Origin: Bacillus sp. AFS073361
GTDB lineage: Bacteria > Bacillota > Bacilli > Bacillales > Cytobacillaceae
Direction of reading: 5' to 3'
Assembly: GCF_002567005.1 (NCBI RefSeq)
Contig: NZ_NUZU01000037.1
Span: forward strand, 183,108 to 247,107
Length of the DNA: 64,000 nucleotides
Position 1 is the stretch's first letter, and each line of letters begins with the position of its first letter. Made by a program: the position numbers and the translations under genes. Shown one piece after another: positions 43,121 through 51,730 of the stretch. Under the pieces are notes generated by a model. It worked only from the letters and a program-made list of their open reading frames with translations, made no database searches and was not told where the DNA came from.

Positions 43121-43266
43121 TACTTATTAAAGGATTATAAGAAAATTGCAAGATACTTGTCAGAGTATTTATTATAACTATATTATGTAAACTTAATGTT
43201 TGATTAGTTTTTAGAAATGATGTTATCTTATTATAGGAAAAGTATGGAAGGGAGCTTGATATACAT

Positions 43267-44016
43267 ATGGATAATTTTAATAATGACATTGAAGTCAAAC
43301 TAGTTGCACTCGATATGGATGGTACGCTTTTAAATAATAAAGGACAGGTATCGGAAGCAAATCGTGAAGCCATCAAAGCTGCTAAGGAAAAAGGAATCTA
43401 TGTGGTTCTTAGTACAGGCCGTTCACTTTTGACGAGCAGAGAGCATGCTGATTCATTAGAGCTTGATTCTTATTTAGTCACTGTTAATGGTAGTGAAATA
43501 TGGGATGATCAACGTCAATTAGTAGAGAGGAACTTGGTAAAGTCTGAACTTGTTGAGTGGATGTGGAGGTTATCGCTGCAACATAAGACTAAGTTTTGGG
43601 CGATTAGCACGGAACGCAATTGGCATAATGAAATGCCGGAGGACTTGCATACTTTAGAATGGATGAAATTTGGCTTTAATATCGATGATGATGAAACCAG
43701 AGAGATAATCATGAAAGAATTACAGGCAAAAGGTGAATTTGAACTTAGTAATTCTACGTTGAAAAATATTGAAGTGAATACGGCCGGTATTAATAAAGCG
43801 AAGGGTCTGGAGATTGTTTGTAACAGGCTGGGATTGGATATGAAAAATGTAATGGCCGTAGGTGATAGTCTTAATGATTTGGCGATGATCAAGGCAGCTG
43901 GCATGGGAGTTGCAATGGGAAATGCACAAGATCTTGTGAAAGAAGCAGCGGATTGGGTAACTACCACAAATGAGGAAGACGGAGTTGCAAAAGCAATCCA
44001 CAAATGGGTTTTATAA
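43267..44016 (+). CDS. Cof-type HAD-superfamily phosphatase
   Basis: A 249-residue sugar-phosphate or flavin-type phosphatase of the HAD superfamily, cytoplasmic. Motif I is LVALDMDGTLLNN (nucleophile Asp), motif II is VLSTGRS, motif III has a Lys near KNIEVNTAGINKAKGL, and motif IV is MAVGDSLNDLAMI. The cap domain is of the C2B (Cof) type but about 20-30 residues shorter than usual. GGGAG lies about 12 bases before the ATG. It is a single gene. Substrates of this group are broad. Confidence 0.9.
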   Translation: MDNFNNDIEVKLVALDMDGTLLNNKGQVSEANREAIKAAKEKGIYVVLSTGRSLLTSREHADSLELDSYLVTVNGSEIWDDQRQLVERNLVKSELVEWMWRLSLQHKTKFWAISTERNWHNEMPEDLHTLEWMKFGFNIDDDETREIIMKELQAKGEFELSNSTLKNIEVNTAGINKAKGLEIVCNRLGLDMKNVMAVGDSLNDLAMIKAAGMGVAMGNAQDLVKEAADWVTTTNEEDGVAKAIHKWVL

Positions 44017-44142
44017 AGATTTTATATCCAATTAAAATTTTTAAAATTGTTATGGTATAGGTAAAAAGGAAATGGGTAAAAATAATTATGCAATCAATTT
44101 GCAATTTACATGTAATAGTTACATGCTAGGAGGCTACAAAGA

Positions 44143-44343
44143 ATGGAATCAGGTAAAGTAAAATGGTTTAACAGTGAAAAAGGTTTTGGATTCATTGAGC
44201 GTGAAGGTGGAGAAGATGTATTTGTTCACTTTTCTGCTATTCAAGGCGAAGGATACAAAACATTAGACGAAGGTCAAGAGGTAACGTTTGAAATTGAAAG
44301 TGGCCAACGTGGACCACAAGCAGTAAACGTCCGTAAATCATAA
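44143..44343 (+). CDS. Cold-shock protein (CspB/CspD type)
   Basis: A 66-residue single-domain RNA chaperone. The RNA-binding motifs KGFGFI (RNP1) and VFVHF (RNP2) and the ending [10 protein letters not shown] are typical. TAGGAGG precedes the ATG. The leader from about 44060 is AU-rich and could form the long 5' UTR common to cold-shock genes. It is closest in pattern to CspB and CspD of B. subtilis; which orthologue cannot be settled. Confidence 0.96.
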   Translation: MESGKVKWFNSEKGFGFIEREGGEDVFVHFSAIQGEGYKTLDEGQEVTFEIESGQRGPQAVNVRKS

Positions 44344-44356
44344 TGACCCGCCAATA

Positions 44357-44387
44357 AACAGACCCAAGCCTTTTGGGTCTGTTTTTT
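44357..44387 (+). terminator. Terminator after the cold-shock gene
   Basis: AACAGACCCAA and TTGGGTCTGTTTTTT pair around GCCT. Confidence 0.9.
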
Positions 44388-44395
44388 ACTTCCAT

Positions 44396-44434
44396 TAAAA
44401 AAGCCCACTTTGCATCATTGTGCAAAGAGGACTT
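44396..44434 (-). terminator. Terminator after ywbE
   Basis: On the minus strand AAAGTCCTCTTTGCA pairs with TGCAAAGTGGGCTTT with two mismatches around CAATGA, ending in TTTTTTA. Confidence 0.75.
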
Positions 44435-44440
44435 TCTAAA

Positions 44441-44638
44441 CTAATTATTTATTTCCTTAACTCTGCCAACTTGTCCATCCGTAAGCCTGACCTTTATGCC
44501 GTGAGGATGAAAACTGGACTTTGTTAATATATCCTTGACGGTCCCCTCTGTTAGTTTCCCGCTTCGTTGATCTACTTTTAGGACAATTTTGACAAGTGCA
44601 CCTGGGGAAATATCTACTCGATTCTGACCACTAGACAC
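44441..44638 (-). CDS. ywbE: YwbE-family small protein (DUF2196)
   Basis: A 65-residue protein almost identical in pattern to B. subtilis YwbE: PGALVKIVLKVDQRSGKLTEG and VKDILTKSSFHPHGIKVRL are the conserved stretches. It is a small beta protein with a likely KOW/SH3-like fold; the function is unknown. The GTG start has GGAG 8 bases upstream and overlaps the stop of the previous gene by 8 bp, so the two are translationally coupled. Confidence 0.9.
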   Translation of the reverse strand: MSSGQNRVDISPGALVKIVLKVDQRSGKLTEGTVKDILTKSSFHPHGIKVRLTDGQVGRVKEINN

Positions 44639-44834
44639 CCATTTTTCTCCGCGAATTACTTACTTTTTTCGTTTGCTGGCTTTGCAGCTTTTTAGTTGCC
44701 ATCGAGTTGTTTGAACTTGAAGTTCCTCCGGCAGATTTGTTCTTCTTATTTTGCAGTTGTTGTTTCATCGCTTCTTGTAGACTTATTTTCTTCTTGGGTT
44801 CTTCCTGTGGATTTGTTTGATTTTCATTACTCAT
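44631..44834 (-). CDS. Small disordered hypothetical protein
   Basis: A 67-residue, Lys/Gln/Ser/Asn-rich protein beginning MSNENQTNPQEEPKKKISL. It has a predicted short helix (LQEAMKQQLQNKK) and is otherwise disordered and basic. ATG 44834 has AGGAGG 7 bases upstream; a longer frame to 44882 lacks a site. It is coupled to ywbE downstream. No family was recognised; nucleic acid binding is conceivable from charge only. Confidence 0.65.
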   Translation of the reverse strand: MSNENQTNPQEEPKKKISLQEAMKQQLQNKKNKSAGGTSSSNNSMATKKLQSQQTKKVSNSRRKMGV

Positions 44835-45089
44835 AAAAAATCCTCCTATTAATGTGCTAAGTCCATTATATGCTATTTTCATCCAAATAATAAAATTTAC
44901 GACATCATTTAAAAAAAGATAGTTAAAAAAATTTGGACGTTATTTCTCATTTTTGGAATAACGTCCGTTAATTTTAATACCTATACATGTGTGGACGATT
45001 TGGAATGAATTTAGTCGAATTATTTTTGCAGGAGTTTAAGAGTGACGGTGAGAATTATATTAATATGATAATTCAAAAGGGGGATTAGC

Positions 45090-45560
45090 ATGAGTATCCA
45101 AGTAATAGAAAAAGAAGAAATGAAGGTTGTTGGAATTTCATGGAACGGAACTTATTCACAAATCAGTACACTCCCAGGTCTATTTAAAAAGATGATAGAT
45201 CGGCTAGAAGAAGTATCATATCAAACCAAAGACCCTGTTTTGATCGCACCTTTTCACAGCAGAGAAACAGAATTTACTTATTATGTTACAACTCCAGTTG
45301 AAAAAATTGAGGAAATCCCAGATGGTATGGTTGGTTTTACGATTCCAAGTAAAAATTATGTATTTGCTACACATCAAGGAAGTCATGAAAAAGTGGAAAG
45401 TACATATAAACAAATCTATGCCTGGATGGAAGAATATGGATATGAACATGATCACAATGCCCTAAGTTTGGAAGTGTATAAAGAAGAGCATAAACATCAA
45501 AATGAGACTGGTGAATTACATTTTGATATTTATTTACCTGTAAAGACTTATAAACAATAA
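45090..45560 (+). CDS. GyrI-like/AraC effector-binding-domain protein
   Basis: A 156-residue stand-alone effector-binding domain of the GyrI/BmrR/Rob C-terminal type. It shows the family pattern VVGISWNGTYSQISTLPGLFKKM at the start, PVEKIEEIPDGMVGFTIPSKNYVFATHQGSHE in the middle (with the central Glu-type pocket region), and LSLEVYKEEH...FDIYLPV at the end. Such proteins bind small hydrophobic or cationic ligands. AAAGGGGG precedes the ATG. It is a single gene; no DNA-binding part is fused. Confidence 0.88.
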   Translation: MSIQVIEKEEMKVVGISWNGTYSQISTLPGLFKKMIDRLEEVSYQTKDPVLIAPFHSRETEFTYYVTTPVEKIEEIPDGMVGFTIPSKNYVFATHQGSHEKVESTYKQIYAWMEEYGYEHDHNALSLEVYKEEHKHQNETGELHFDIYLPVKTYKQ

Positions 45561-45689
45561 ATAAGTTGGTAAAATTATGACGGTAAGCTAAGTTCTGGTT
45601 ATTAATTGTGTTTTTAGTGCAATATAGTTAAGCTAATAGCTTTACTATTAGAATGAAATGTCATAACATATAAGTATATATTTAAATAA

Positions 45690-45836
45690 TTTCCTTCGGG
45701 GTCAGGTGAAATTCCTAACCGGCGGTGATGAAGCTATGCTTCTTAGTCCGTGACCCGGTTAACATTAATATGTTAAGCGGTGGATCTGGTGAAACTCCAG
45801 GGCCGACAGTTAAAGTCTGGATGGGAGAAGGAAAAG
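45690..45836 (+). promoter_or_regulatory. FMN riboswitch (RFN element)
   Basis: The six-stem RFN signature is complete: CTTCGGGGTCAGGTGAAATT, CCTAACCGGCGGTGAT, AGTCCGTGACCCG, GGTGGATCTGGTGAAACTCC, AGGGCCGACAGTTAAAGTC and GGATGGGAGAAGGA. FMN binding should favour the terminator at 45902-45938 and shut off the riboflavin genes. Confidence 0.97.
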
Positions 45837-45901
45837 ACAGGATTAACAATAGGGTGAAGTGTACCTATTTTTAAGCCTTTATTTTCTATTGTCTTTTTTT
45901 C

Positions 45902-45938
45902 AAGACCCTGATGACAAACTGTCTTTAGGGTCTTTTTT
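45902..45938 (+). terminator. Terminator of the FMN riboswitch
   Basis: AAGACCCT and AGGGTCTTTTTT pair around a 17-base loop, 50 bp before ribE. Confidence 0.8.
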
Positions 45939-45987
45939 AATTTTTTGGGCAGAATCAAAGGGAAACATAGTAAGGAGTTTGGACAAT

Positions 45988-46647
45988 ATGTTTACTGGAA
46001 TTATTGAAGAAATTGGCGTAGTCGCAAACATCCAGCGGACTGGCGAGTCGTTTGTATTGAACATAGAAGCGAATAAAATACTAAACGATGTCCATCTTGG
46101 GGACAGTATTGCGGTTAATGGGGTTTGTCTGACGGTTACATCCTTTACGGGTAAACTGTTCACAGTAGATGTGATGCCGGAAACGGTCAGAGCTAGCAGT
46201 TTAAGTATGGTAAAACGAGGGTCCAAAGTAAATCTTGAGCGGGCTATGGCAGCGGGTGGAAGGTTTGGCGGTCATTTCGTTTCAGGACATATTGACGGAA
46301 CAGGTGTAATAAAAAGTAAACAATCACTTGAAAATGCGATTTACTATGAGATTGAAGCCGAAGAGGAATTATTGCGATATGTAATCTTAAGAGGGTCGAT
46401 AGCGGTGGATGGGACAAGCTTAACCGTATTTGCTGTTTCGGAGAATAGTTTTACATTATCCATTATCCCGCATACATTGTCAGAATCGATTCTTGGACAG
46501 AAGGGTTCAGGGGATATTGTAAACTTAGAATGCGATATGATAGGAAAATATGTTGGTCATTTTATAACTAATTTTTCTAATCAACCTCCGCAAAAAAGCA
46601 GCAAGGGGATAACCGCTAATTTTTTAGAAGAGCATGGATTTTTTTAA
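45988..46647 (+). CDS. ribE: Riboflavin synthase alpha chain
   Basis: A 219-residue enzyme that dismutates two 6,7-dimethyl-8-ribityllumazines to riboflavin and a pyrimidine. It is a tandem of two lumazine-binding barrels: MFTGIIEEIG opens the first, SIAVNGVCLTV and GGHFVSGHIDGTG follow; the second has SIAVDGTSLTV and YVGHFI. ATG 45988 follows TAAGGAG; an upstream open frame runs back into the riboswitch terminator and is not used. First gene of the rib operon here. Confidence 0.95.
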   Translation: MFTGIIEEIGVVANIQRTGESFVLNIEANKILNDVHLGDSIAVNGVCLTVTSFTGKLFTVDVMPETVRASSLSMVKRGSKVNLERAMAAGGRFGGHFVSGHIDGTGVIKSKQSLENAIYYEIEAEEELLRYVILRGSIAVDGTSLTVFAVSENSFTLSIIPHTLSESILGQKGSGDIVNLECDMIGKYVGHFITNFSNQPPQKSSKGITANFLEEHGFF

Positions 46648-46671
46648 ATAAAATTGAAAGGGGAGGTAACT

Positions 46672-47298
46672 GTGTTTAATACAATTGATGAAGCATTATC
46701 GGACCTAAAGGAAGGTAAGGTTATCATTGTCTGTGATGACGAGGACAGGGAAAATGAAGGGGACTTTATTTCCCTTGCTGAAAAAGCTACACCTGAGGTC
46801 ATAAATCTTATGGCCACTCACGGCCGAGGCCTAATTTGTGTGCCTATTGACGAGGATTTAGCTAATAAGCTTGACTTACATCCAATGGTTACCAACAACA
46901 CAGATCCGAAACGAACTGCCTTTACTGTCAGTATCGATCATAAATTCTCTACCACTGGCATTTCTGCTTTTGAAAGATCCGCAACAGTTTTGAGTATGGT
47001 TGACCCCGAATCAGAAGCCGGTGATTTCTTAAGACCAGGACATATTTTTCCACTCGTTGCTAAACAAGGTGGAGTTCTGAATAGAAAAGGGCATACAGAA
47101 GCAGCTGTTGATCTTGCCAAATTATGCGGTGCGAAGCCTGCAGGGGTTATTTGTGAAATTATGAATGAGGATGGAACGATGGCCCGCGTTCCTGATCTTT
47201 TTAAAATTGCAGAGAGAATGAACCTTAAAATGATTACGATTAAAGATCTAGTTGAATATAGAATGAAAAATGAACGAATGGTTAAGCGGGAAGCATAG
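46672..47298 (+). CDS. ribB: 3,4-dihydroxy-2-butanone 4-phosphate synthase, RibB only
   Basis: A 208-residue enzyme making the four-carbon riboflavin precursor from ribulose 5-phosphate. [12 protein letters not shown] (acidic metal loop), [30 protein letters not shown] and [10 protein letters not shown] are the RibB motifs. In bacilli this domain is normally fused to GTP cyclohydrolase II (RibA); here the frame stops right after NERMVKREA, the point where RibA should begin. Start GTG 46672 has GGGGAGG upstream. Confidence 0.93.
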   Translation: MFNTIDEALSDLKEGKVIIVCDDEDRENEGDFISLAEKATPEVINLMATHGRGLICVPIDEDLANKLDLHPMVTNNTDPKRTAFTVSIDHKFSTTGISAFERSATVLSMVDPESEAGDFLRPGHIFPLVAKQGGVLNRKGHTEAAVDLAKLCGAKPAGVICEIMNEDGTMARVPDLFKIAERMNLKMITIKDLVEYRMKNERMVKREA

Positions 47299-47348
47299 AT
47301 TACCGCTCTAAAGCTCAACTACACAAAACAATTGATGGAGGCATACAC

Positions 47349-47819
47349 ATGGGAAATATTTTTGAAGGAAATTTAGTTGGTTCTGGGTTAAAAATTGGAA
47401 TAGTTGTTGGACGTTTCAATGAATTTATTACTAGTAAATTATTAAGCGGTGCACAGGATGCACTTAAAAGACATGGAGTTAGCGAGTCAGATGTGGACCT
47501 TGCGTGGGTTCCGGGGGCATTTGAGATTTCATTAATCGCTCAAAAAATGGCCAATAGTAATAAATACGATGCGGTTATTACACTTGGAACGGTCATTCGC
47601 GGTTCAACTCCACATTTTGACTATGTTTGTAATGAAGTAGCAAAGGGTGTTTCTGCGATCAATTTGAAAAGTGGCATTCCTGTTATTTTTGGAGTGTTAA
47701 CAACGGATTCAATCGAACAAGCCATTGAACGAGCTGGTACAAAGGCAGGAAATAAAGGTTGGGATGCAGCAACGGTTGCGATTGAAATGGCAAATTTATG
47801 CAGAAATATTGAGCAATAA
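47349..47819 (+). CDS. ribH: 6,7-dimethyl-8-ribityllumazine synthase
   Basis: A 156-residue enzyme that condenses the RibB product with the pyrimidine to form lumazine, usually as a 60-mer capsid. [45 protein letters not shown] (with the catalytic His region) and [23 protein letters not shown] are conserved. GGAGG precedes the ATG. It closes the ribE-ribB-ribH unit; ribD is absent. Confidence 0.97.
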   Translation: MGNIFEGNLVGSGLKIGIVVGRFNEFITSKLLSGAQDALKRHGVSESDVDLAWVPGAFEISLIAQKMANSNKYDAVITLGTVIRGSTPHFDYVCNEVAKGVSAINLKSGIPVIFGVLTTDSIEQAIERAGTKAGNKGWDAATVAIEMANLCRNIEQ

Positions 47820-47836
47820 CTTGTTGTAAAAAATCA

Positions 47837-47865
47837 TATACAAATCTTTTCTCATTTTCTATAAT
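47837..47865 (+). promoter_or_regulatory. Promoter of the cobalamin riboswitch transcript
   Basis: TATACA (47837-47842), a 17-bp spacer and TATAAT (47860-47865) lie just upstream of the riboswitch. Confidence 0.6.
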
Positions 47866-47893
47866 AAAAATAACAAAAAAATATTATTTTAAA

Positions 47894-48125
47894 TTTAGGT
47901 GCTAAAATCTTCTCAGATGATTTTAAGCTTAAAAGGGAAGTTGGTATAAGCCAACGCGGTCCCGCCACTGTAAATGGGAGCAACCTATATTGTGTCACTG
48001 TCGTATACGATGGGAAGGCATAGGAAGCGATGATCATGAGCCAGGAAACCTGCCTAATTCTTGTGCGCCAATAACCTACGAGGATAGGAAGGTGTTGAAG
48101 GCTAGACTCTCTTTACTTATGCTAG
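47894..48125 (+). promoter_or_regulatory. Cobalamin (B12) riboswitch
   Basis: TAGGTGCT opens the element; AAAAGGGAAGTTGGT, GCGGTCCCGCCACTGTAAAT, GGGAAGGC and the B12 box AGCCAGGAAACCTGCC (48039-48054) are in the expected order. A terminator follows at 48146-48178. It controls the whole uptake and cobamide assembly operon downstream. Confidence 0.96.
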
Positions 48126-48145
48126 TAACCTGAATCTATCAAACC

Positions 48146-48178
48146 AACATCTCCATTTCATTTTGGAGATGTTTTTTG
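48146..48178 (+). terminator. Terminator of the cobalamin riboswitch
   Basis: AACATCTCC and GGAGATGTTTTTTG pair around ATTTCATTTT, giving transcription attenuation 85 bp before btuF. Confidence 0.85.
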
Positions 48179-48264
48179 TTGTTATCCACGTATTTTGTTT
48201 AGCACAAGAAAAAATTTATTTTTTGTTACATACATGATACTTTACAAAGAAAGCAGGGAGAAAA

Positions 48265-49230
48265 ATGAAGAAGTTGTATTCATTGCTGTTAGTAGTATTA
48301 TTGACAGTAGGAGTGTTAGCGGGTTGTGCTGAAAAGAAAGACCAGGTAAAGGAAGATTCAAATACTAGTGTAGAGAAGAAAACAGCGGAAGTTACCTATC
48401 CACTTACGATTACAGATGCAACCAAAGCGGAAGTTACTATTGAAAAGAAACCAGAAAGCATTGTTTCTCTGATCCCAAGTAATACTGAAATTGTTTTTGC
48501 CTTAGGTCTTGATAAGGAAGTAGTGGGAGTAACCGATTTCGACAATTATCCAGAAGCGGCAGCCAAAAAGGAGAAAGTTGGCGGCCAAGAAATAAACTTA
48601 GAAAAAATTATTTCCTTAAAGCCAGATTTAGTGTTAGCACATGCCTCTTGGGCTTCTAGTTCTGAAGCTGGGCTTCAGCAGTTAAAAGATGCAGGGATTC
48701 CTGTTTTAGTTGTTAATGACGCGCAAAACTTTGATCAAGTCTTTGATTCTATAGATTTGATTGGGAAAGCCACTGGTGAAACAGCAAAAGCTGATGAAAT
48801 CATCACTGGGATGAAAGATAAATTAGCAGAAATTAAAGCAAAGGCTGGAGAGATAAAAGAAAAGAAAAAGGTATTGGTTGAGGTTTCACCAGCTCCAGAA
48901 ATTTATACATCTGGAAAGAATACGTTTATGGATCAAATGCTAAGTGTAATAAATGCTGAAAATATTGCTAACGATCAAGAAGGCTGGATTAAAATTGACC
49001 AAGAAGCCATGATTAAACGAAATCCTGATGTTATCGTCACTACCTATGGATTCTATGTCAAGAATCCTGTCGATCAAGTATTAACAAGGAAGGGCTGGGA
49101 AACGGTCAACGCTGTAAAGAATCAGCATGTAGTTGATGTGGATTCTGATCGTGTGACTCGATCAGGCCCAAGGATTGTTGAAGGAGTAGAAGATCTTGCG
49201 AAGGCTGTCTATCCTGAAGTTTTTAAATAA
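48265..49230 (+). CDS. btuF: Corrinoid ABC transporter substrate-binding lipoprotein
   Basis: A 321-residue lipoprotein of the BtuF/periplasmic-binding type III fold. The lipobox is LAGC near residue 20. The mature part has ESIVSLIPSNTEIVFALGL and LEKIISLKPDLVLA, the usual pattern of corrinoid and siderophore binders. The B12 riboswitch upstream and cob genes downstream point to corrinoids. The last 35 bp overlap btuC. GCAGGGAG precedes the ATG. Confidence 0.93.
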   Translation: MKKLYSLLLVVLLTVGVLAGCAEKKDQVKEDSNTSVEKKTAEVTYPLTITDATKAEVTIEKKPESIVSLIPSNTEIVFALGLDKEVVGVTDFDNYPEAAAKKEKVGGQEINLEKIISLKPDLVLAHASWASSSEAGLQQLKDAGIPVLVVNDAQNFDQVFDSIDLIGKATGETAKADEIITGMKDKLAEIKAKAGEIKEKKKVLVEVSPAPEIYTSGKNTFMDQMLSVINAENIANDQEGWIKIDQEAMIKRNPDVIVTTYGFYVKNPVDQVLTRKGWETVNAVKNQHVVDVDSDRVTRSGPRIVEGVEDLAKAVYPEVFK

Positions 49231-50257
49231 TAAGTATTTAGCCTATTGTATAGCTGGAGTTTTCCTGATTCTTTCTATATTAATAGGTATTTCGATAGGA
49301 ACGGTTTCGGTTCCAATCTTAACTATTATAAAGATTATTAGTGCAAAGTTATTCGGGCTCATTTCCTTGGAGAAATTTGACCCAATGTATACGAGTATTG
49401 TCTTAAATATTCGGTTGCCTAGAGTAATCTTATCAGGTCTTGTTGGAGCTTCCCTTGCTATTGCAGGGGCAGCCTTTCAAGGGCTGCTTAGAAATCCGTT
49501 AGCAGATCCTTATACATTAGGTGTATCCTCTGGAGCGTCTGTGGGGGCGGTGTTGACCCTGTTTTTTCAGCTTTCCATTCCCTTCATAGGATCCTTTACA
49601 TTACCATTGTTAAGTATCTTATTCTCTTTTTTTACAATCTTCCTAGTTCTCATGTTTGCAAGTAAAATCGAACAATCGATGCGAGTGGAAACCATTATAT
49701 TAACAGGTATTATTTTCAGTTCCTTTTTAGGAGCCATAATTTCGCTTATGATTGCACTAACTGGGGATGAACTCCGGCAGATTATAGGCTGGCTTTTGGG
49801 AAGTGTTTCAATGAGAGGCTGGGATTACATAAAAATTATTTTACCCTTTTTCATCATTGGCTCATGTTTATTGCTTTTTAATGCCAAGGAGCTAAATGCG
49901 ATGTCATTTGGGGAAGAACGGGCACAACATATTGGTGTTAATGTACATAAAAGAAAGCTCTTAATCTTGACTGCAGGCTCGATATTAACAGGGGCAGCCG
50001 TTGCGGTGTCAGGCACCATTGGTTTTGTTGGTCTGGTCATTCCACATTTGTCGAGATTATTATGGGGTCCTGATCATCGTCAGCTTCTTCCTTTGTCTAT
50101 CATATCGGGGGCAGGTTTTTTAATTTTAGCCGACTTGATTTCAAGAATGATCATTTCTCCAACAGAATTACCCATTGGTGTTATCACTGCTTTAATTGGG
50201 GCTCCGGTATTTGCAATAATCCTGCTACAAAGAAAAAGGAGAGAAAGAAGTGGTTAA
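49196..50257 (+). CDS. btuC: Corrinoid ABC transporter permease
   Basis: A 353-residue permease of the BtuC/FecCD family with about ten membrane helices. LRLPRVILSGLVGASLAIAG and FQGLLRNPLADPYTLGVSSGAS match the family, and GTIGFVGLVIPHLSRLL is the loop that contacts the ATPase. It starts with TTG inside the end of btuF, where GGAG lies 9 bases upstream, so translation is coupled. Confidence 0.94.
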   Translation: MRRLSILKFLNNKYLAYCIAGVFLILSILIGISIGTVSVPILTIIKIISAKLFGLISLEKFDPMYTSIVLNIRLPRVILSGLVGASLAIAGAAFQGLLRNPLADPYTLGVSSGASVGAVLTLFFQLSIPFIGSFTLPLLSILFSFFTIFLVLMFASKIEQSMRVETIILTGIIFSSFLGAIISLMIALTGDELRQIIGWLLGSVSMRGWDYIKIILPFFIIGSCLLLFNAKELNAMSFGEERAQHIGVNVHKRKLLILTAGSILTGAAVAVSGTIGFVGLVIPHLSRLLWGPDHRQLLPLSIISGAGFLILADLISRMIISPTELPIGVITALIGAPVFAIILLQRKRRERSG

Positions 50258-50260
50258 TGG

Positions 50261-51730
50261 ATGCTAAGCGTTCAACAGGTTTCTGGCGGATACACGAGCG
50301 AAGCAGTACTGGAGGAGATTTCTTTTGAAGTGGAAAAGGGAGAACTTTTTGGAATCCTCGGACCGAATGGAAGTGGGAAGACAACCCTTTTAAAAATGCT
50401 AAGCGGTATTTTACCAATCCAAAAAGGTGAAATCCTTATCAACGGAAAACGGCTCCAGCATTACAAGGCAAAACAATTGGCCAAAATAATTGCTGTTCTG
50501 TCCCAACATTCCTCACAATCTTTCTCTTATACGGTGAAAGAGACCGTTTCACTCGGGCGTTATGCCCATCAAAAGGGTTTGTTTCAATCATGGGGTTCCG
50601 TCGATGAAGAAGTTGTTCAAAGAGTAATGAAGCAAATTGGTGTTTCAAGATTCCAAAATAAAAATATTCAGGAGTTATCAGGAGGGGAAAAACAAAGAGT
50701 TTTTCTTGCACAAGCTTTAGCCCAGGAGCCTGAAATTCTTTTATTAGATGAACCAACAAATCATTTAGATTTATCCTATCAAAAGGAATTGTTAGATTTC
50801 TTAAAACAATGGACATCAGAAAATCGTTTAACGGTCATCTCTATTTTTCATGATTTAAACCTTGCGGGGCTTTATTGTGACCGGCTGCTCCTCCTTGAAA
50901 ACGGACGGATTAATATCAATCACATTCCGAATGAGGTCCTTCGTGAAGAACGAATCAGAGACGTCTACCATACCGACATTCAAAAACACCCTCATCCTAG
51001 AGTCGCTGCGCCACAGATGGCATTATTGCCAAAAGTAAATCACAACAATATCATGTTTACAATTGATGAGTCGAGGTTACAGATGTCAGAAGAATGGATT
51101 GAATTAACTTCTCCCATGCCGTTAAGAACCATGTCCTCAGGAGTAATTGGTTCGGGGACTGGATGGCATCAGTCGTTTGTGAATCGACATGTCAATAAGG
51201 ATTACGAATGTAGTGACCATCGCAGAGAGATGGCCTTATTTCTAAAATCAAAAGGGTTTGAACCGTCGGAAACAGTGGGCATGATGACAGCAGTAATTTT
51301 GGAAGATGTTGTTTACAAAAGATATACGGGTACTGGCTTCTCGATATTTGTAGTGGTAACAGCAGGGGTTGGAAATGCGATTGATGCTTCCAAGAGTGAA
51401 CTACATTCATTTGATATGGTACCTGGAACCATTAATACATGGATATTTATCGAAGGGGAGTTAACTGAAGAAGCCTTTATTCAAAGCATCATGACTGCCA
51501 CTGAAACAAAGGTTAAGGCAATGAATGATCTAAAAGTAATGGATGAAGTGACCGGAACCTTCGCGACTGGAACCTCGACCGATAGTATATTAATTGCTGC
51601 TACCCAATCTGGCGAGGTGCTGGAATATGCAGGAACGATAACCCCATTAGGAAAGCTCATTAGCAAAGCTGTTTATCAATGCACGACAGAAGCGATTCAA
51701 AAATCAAGCAAAAGGAAACGAACATGTTAG
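50261..51730 (+). CDS. BtuD-CbiZ fusion: corrinoid ABC ATPase with adenosylcobinamide amidohydrolase
   Basis: A 489-residue two-domain protein. Residues 1-245 are the import ATPase: GPNGSGKTT (Walker A), LSGGEKQRVFLAQAL (signature), LLLDEPTNHLD (Walker B). Residues about 265-480 form a CbiZ-type domain (MSSGVIGSGTGWHQSFVNRH, AVILEDVV, VVTAGVGNAIDASK, TGTSTDSILIAA), which removes the aminopropanol arm or nucleotide loop to give cobyric acid. The fusion places remodelling at the membrane next to uptake. It starts 3 bp after btuC and overlaps cbiB by 7 bp. Confidence 0.92.
   Translation: MLSVQQVSGGYTSEAVLEEISFEVEKGELFGILGPNGSGKTTLLKMLSGILPIQKGEILINGKRLQHYKAKQLAKIIAVLSQHSSQSFSYTVKETVSLGRYAHQKGLFQSWGSVDEEVVQRVMKQIGVSRFQNKNIQELSGGEKQRVFLAQALAQEPEILLLDEPTNHLDLSYQKELLDFLKQWTSENRLTVISIFHDLNLAGLYCDRLLLLENGRININHIPNEVLREERIRDVYHTDIQKHPHPRVAAPQMALLPKVNHNNIMFTIDESRLQMSEEWIELTSPMPLRTMSSGVIGSGTGWHQSFVNRHVNKDYECSDHRREMALFLKSKGFEPSETVGMMTAVILEDVVYKRYTGTGFSIFVVVTAGVGNAIDASKSELHSFDMVPGTINTWIFIEGELTEEAFIQSIMTATETKVKAMNDLKVMDEVTGTFATGTSTDSILIAATQSGEVLEYAGTITPLGKLISKAVYQCTTEAIQKSSKRKRTC

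Noticed and set aside
43515..44003. Minus-strand frame antisense to the HAD phosphatase
   Set aside because: It is a mirror of the HAD gene; no ribosome site or family pattern.
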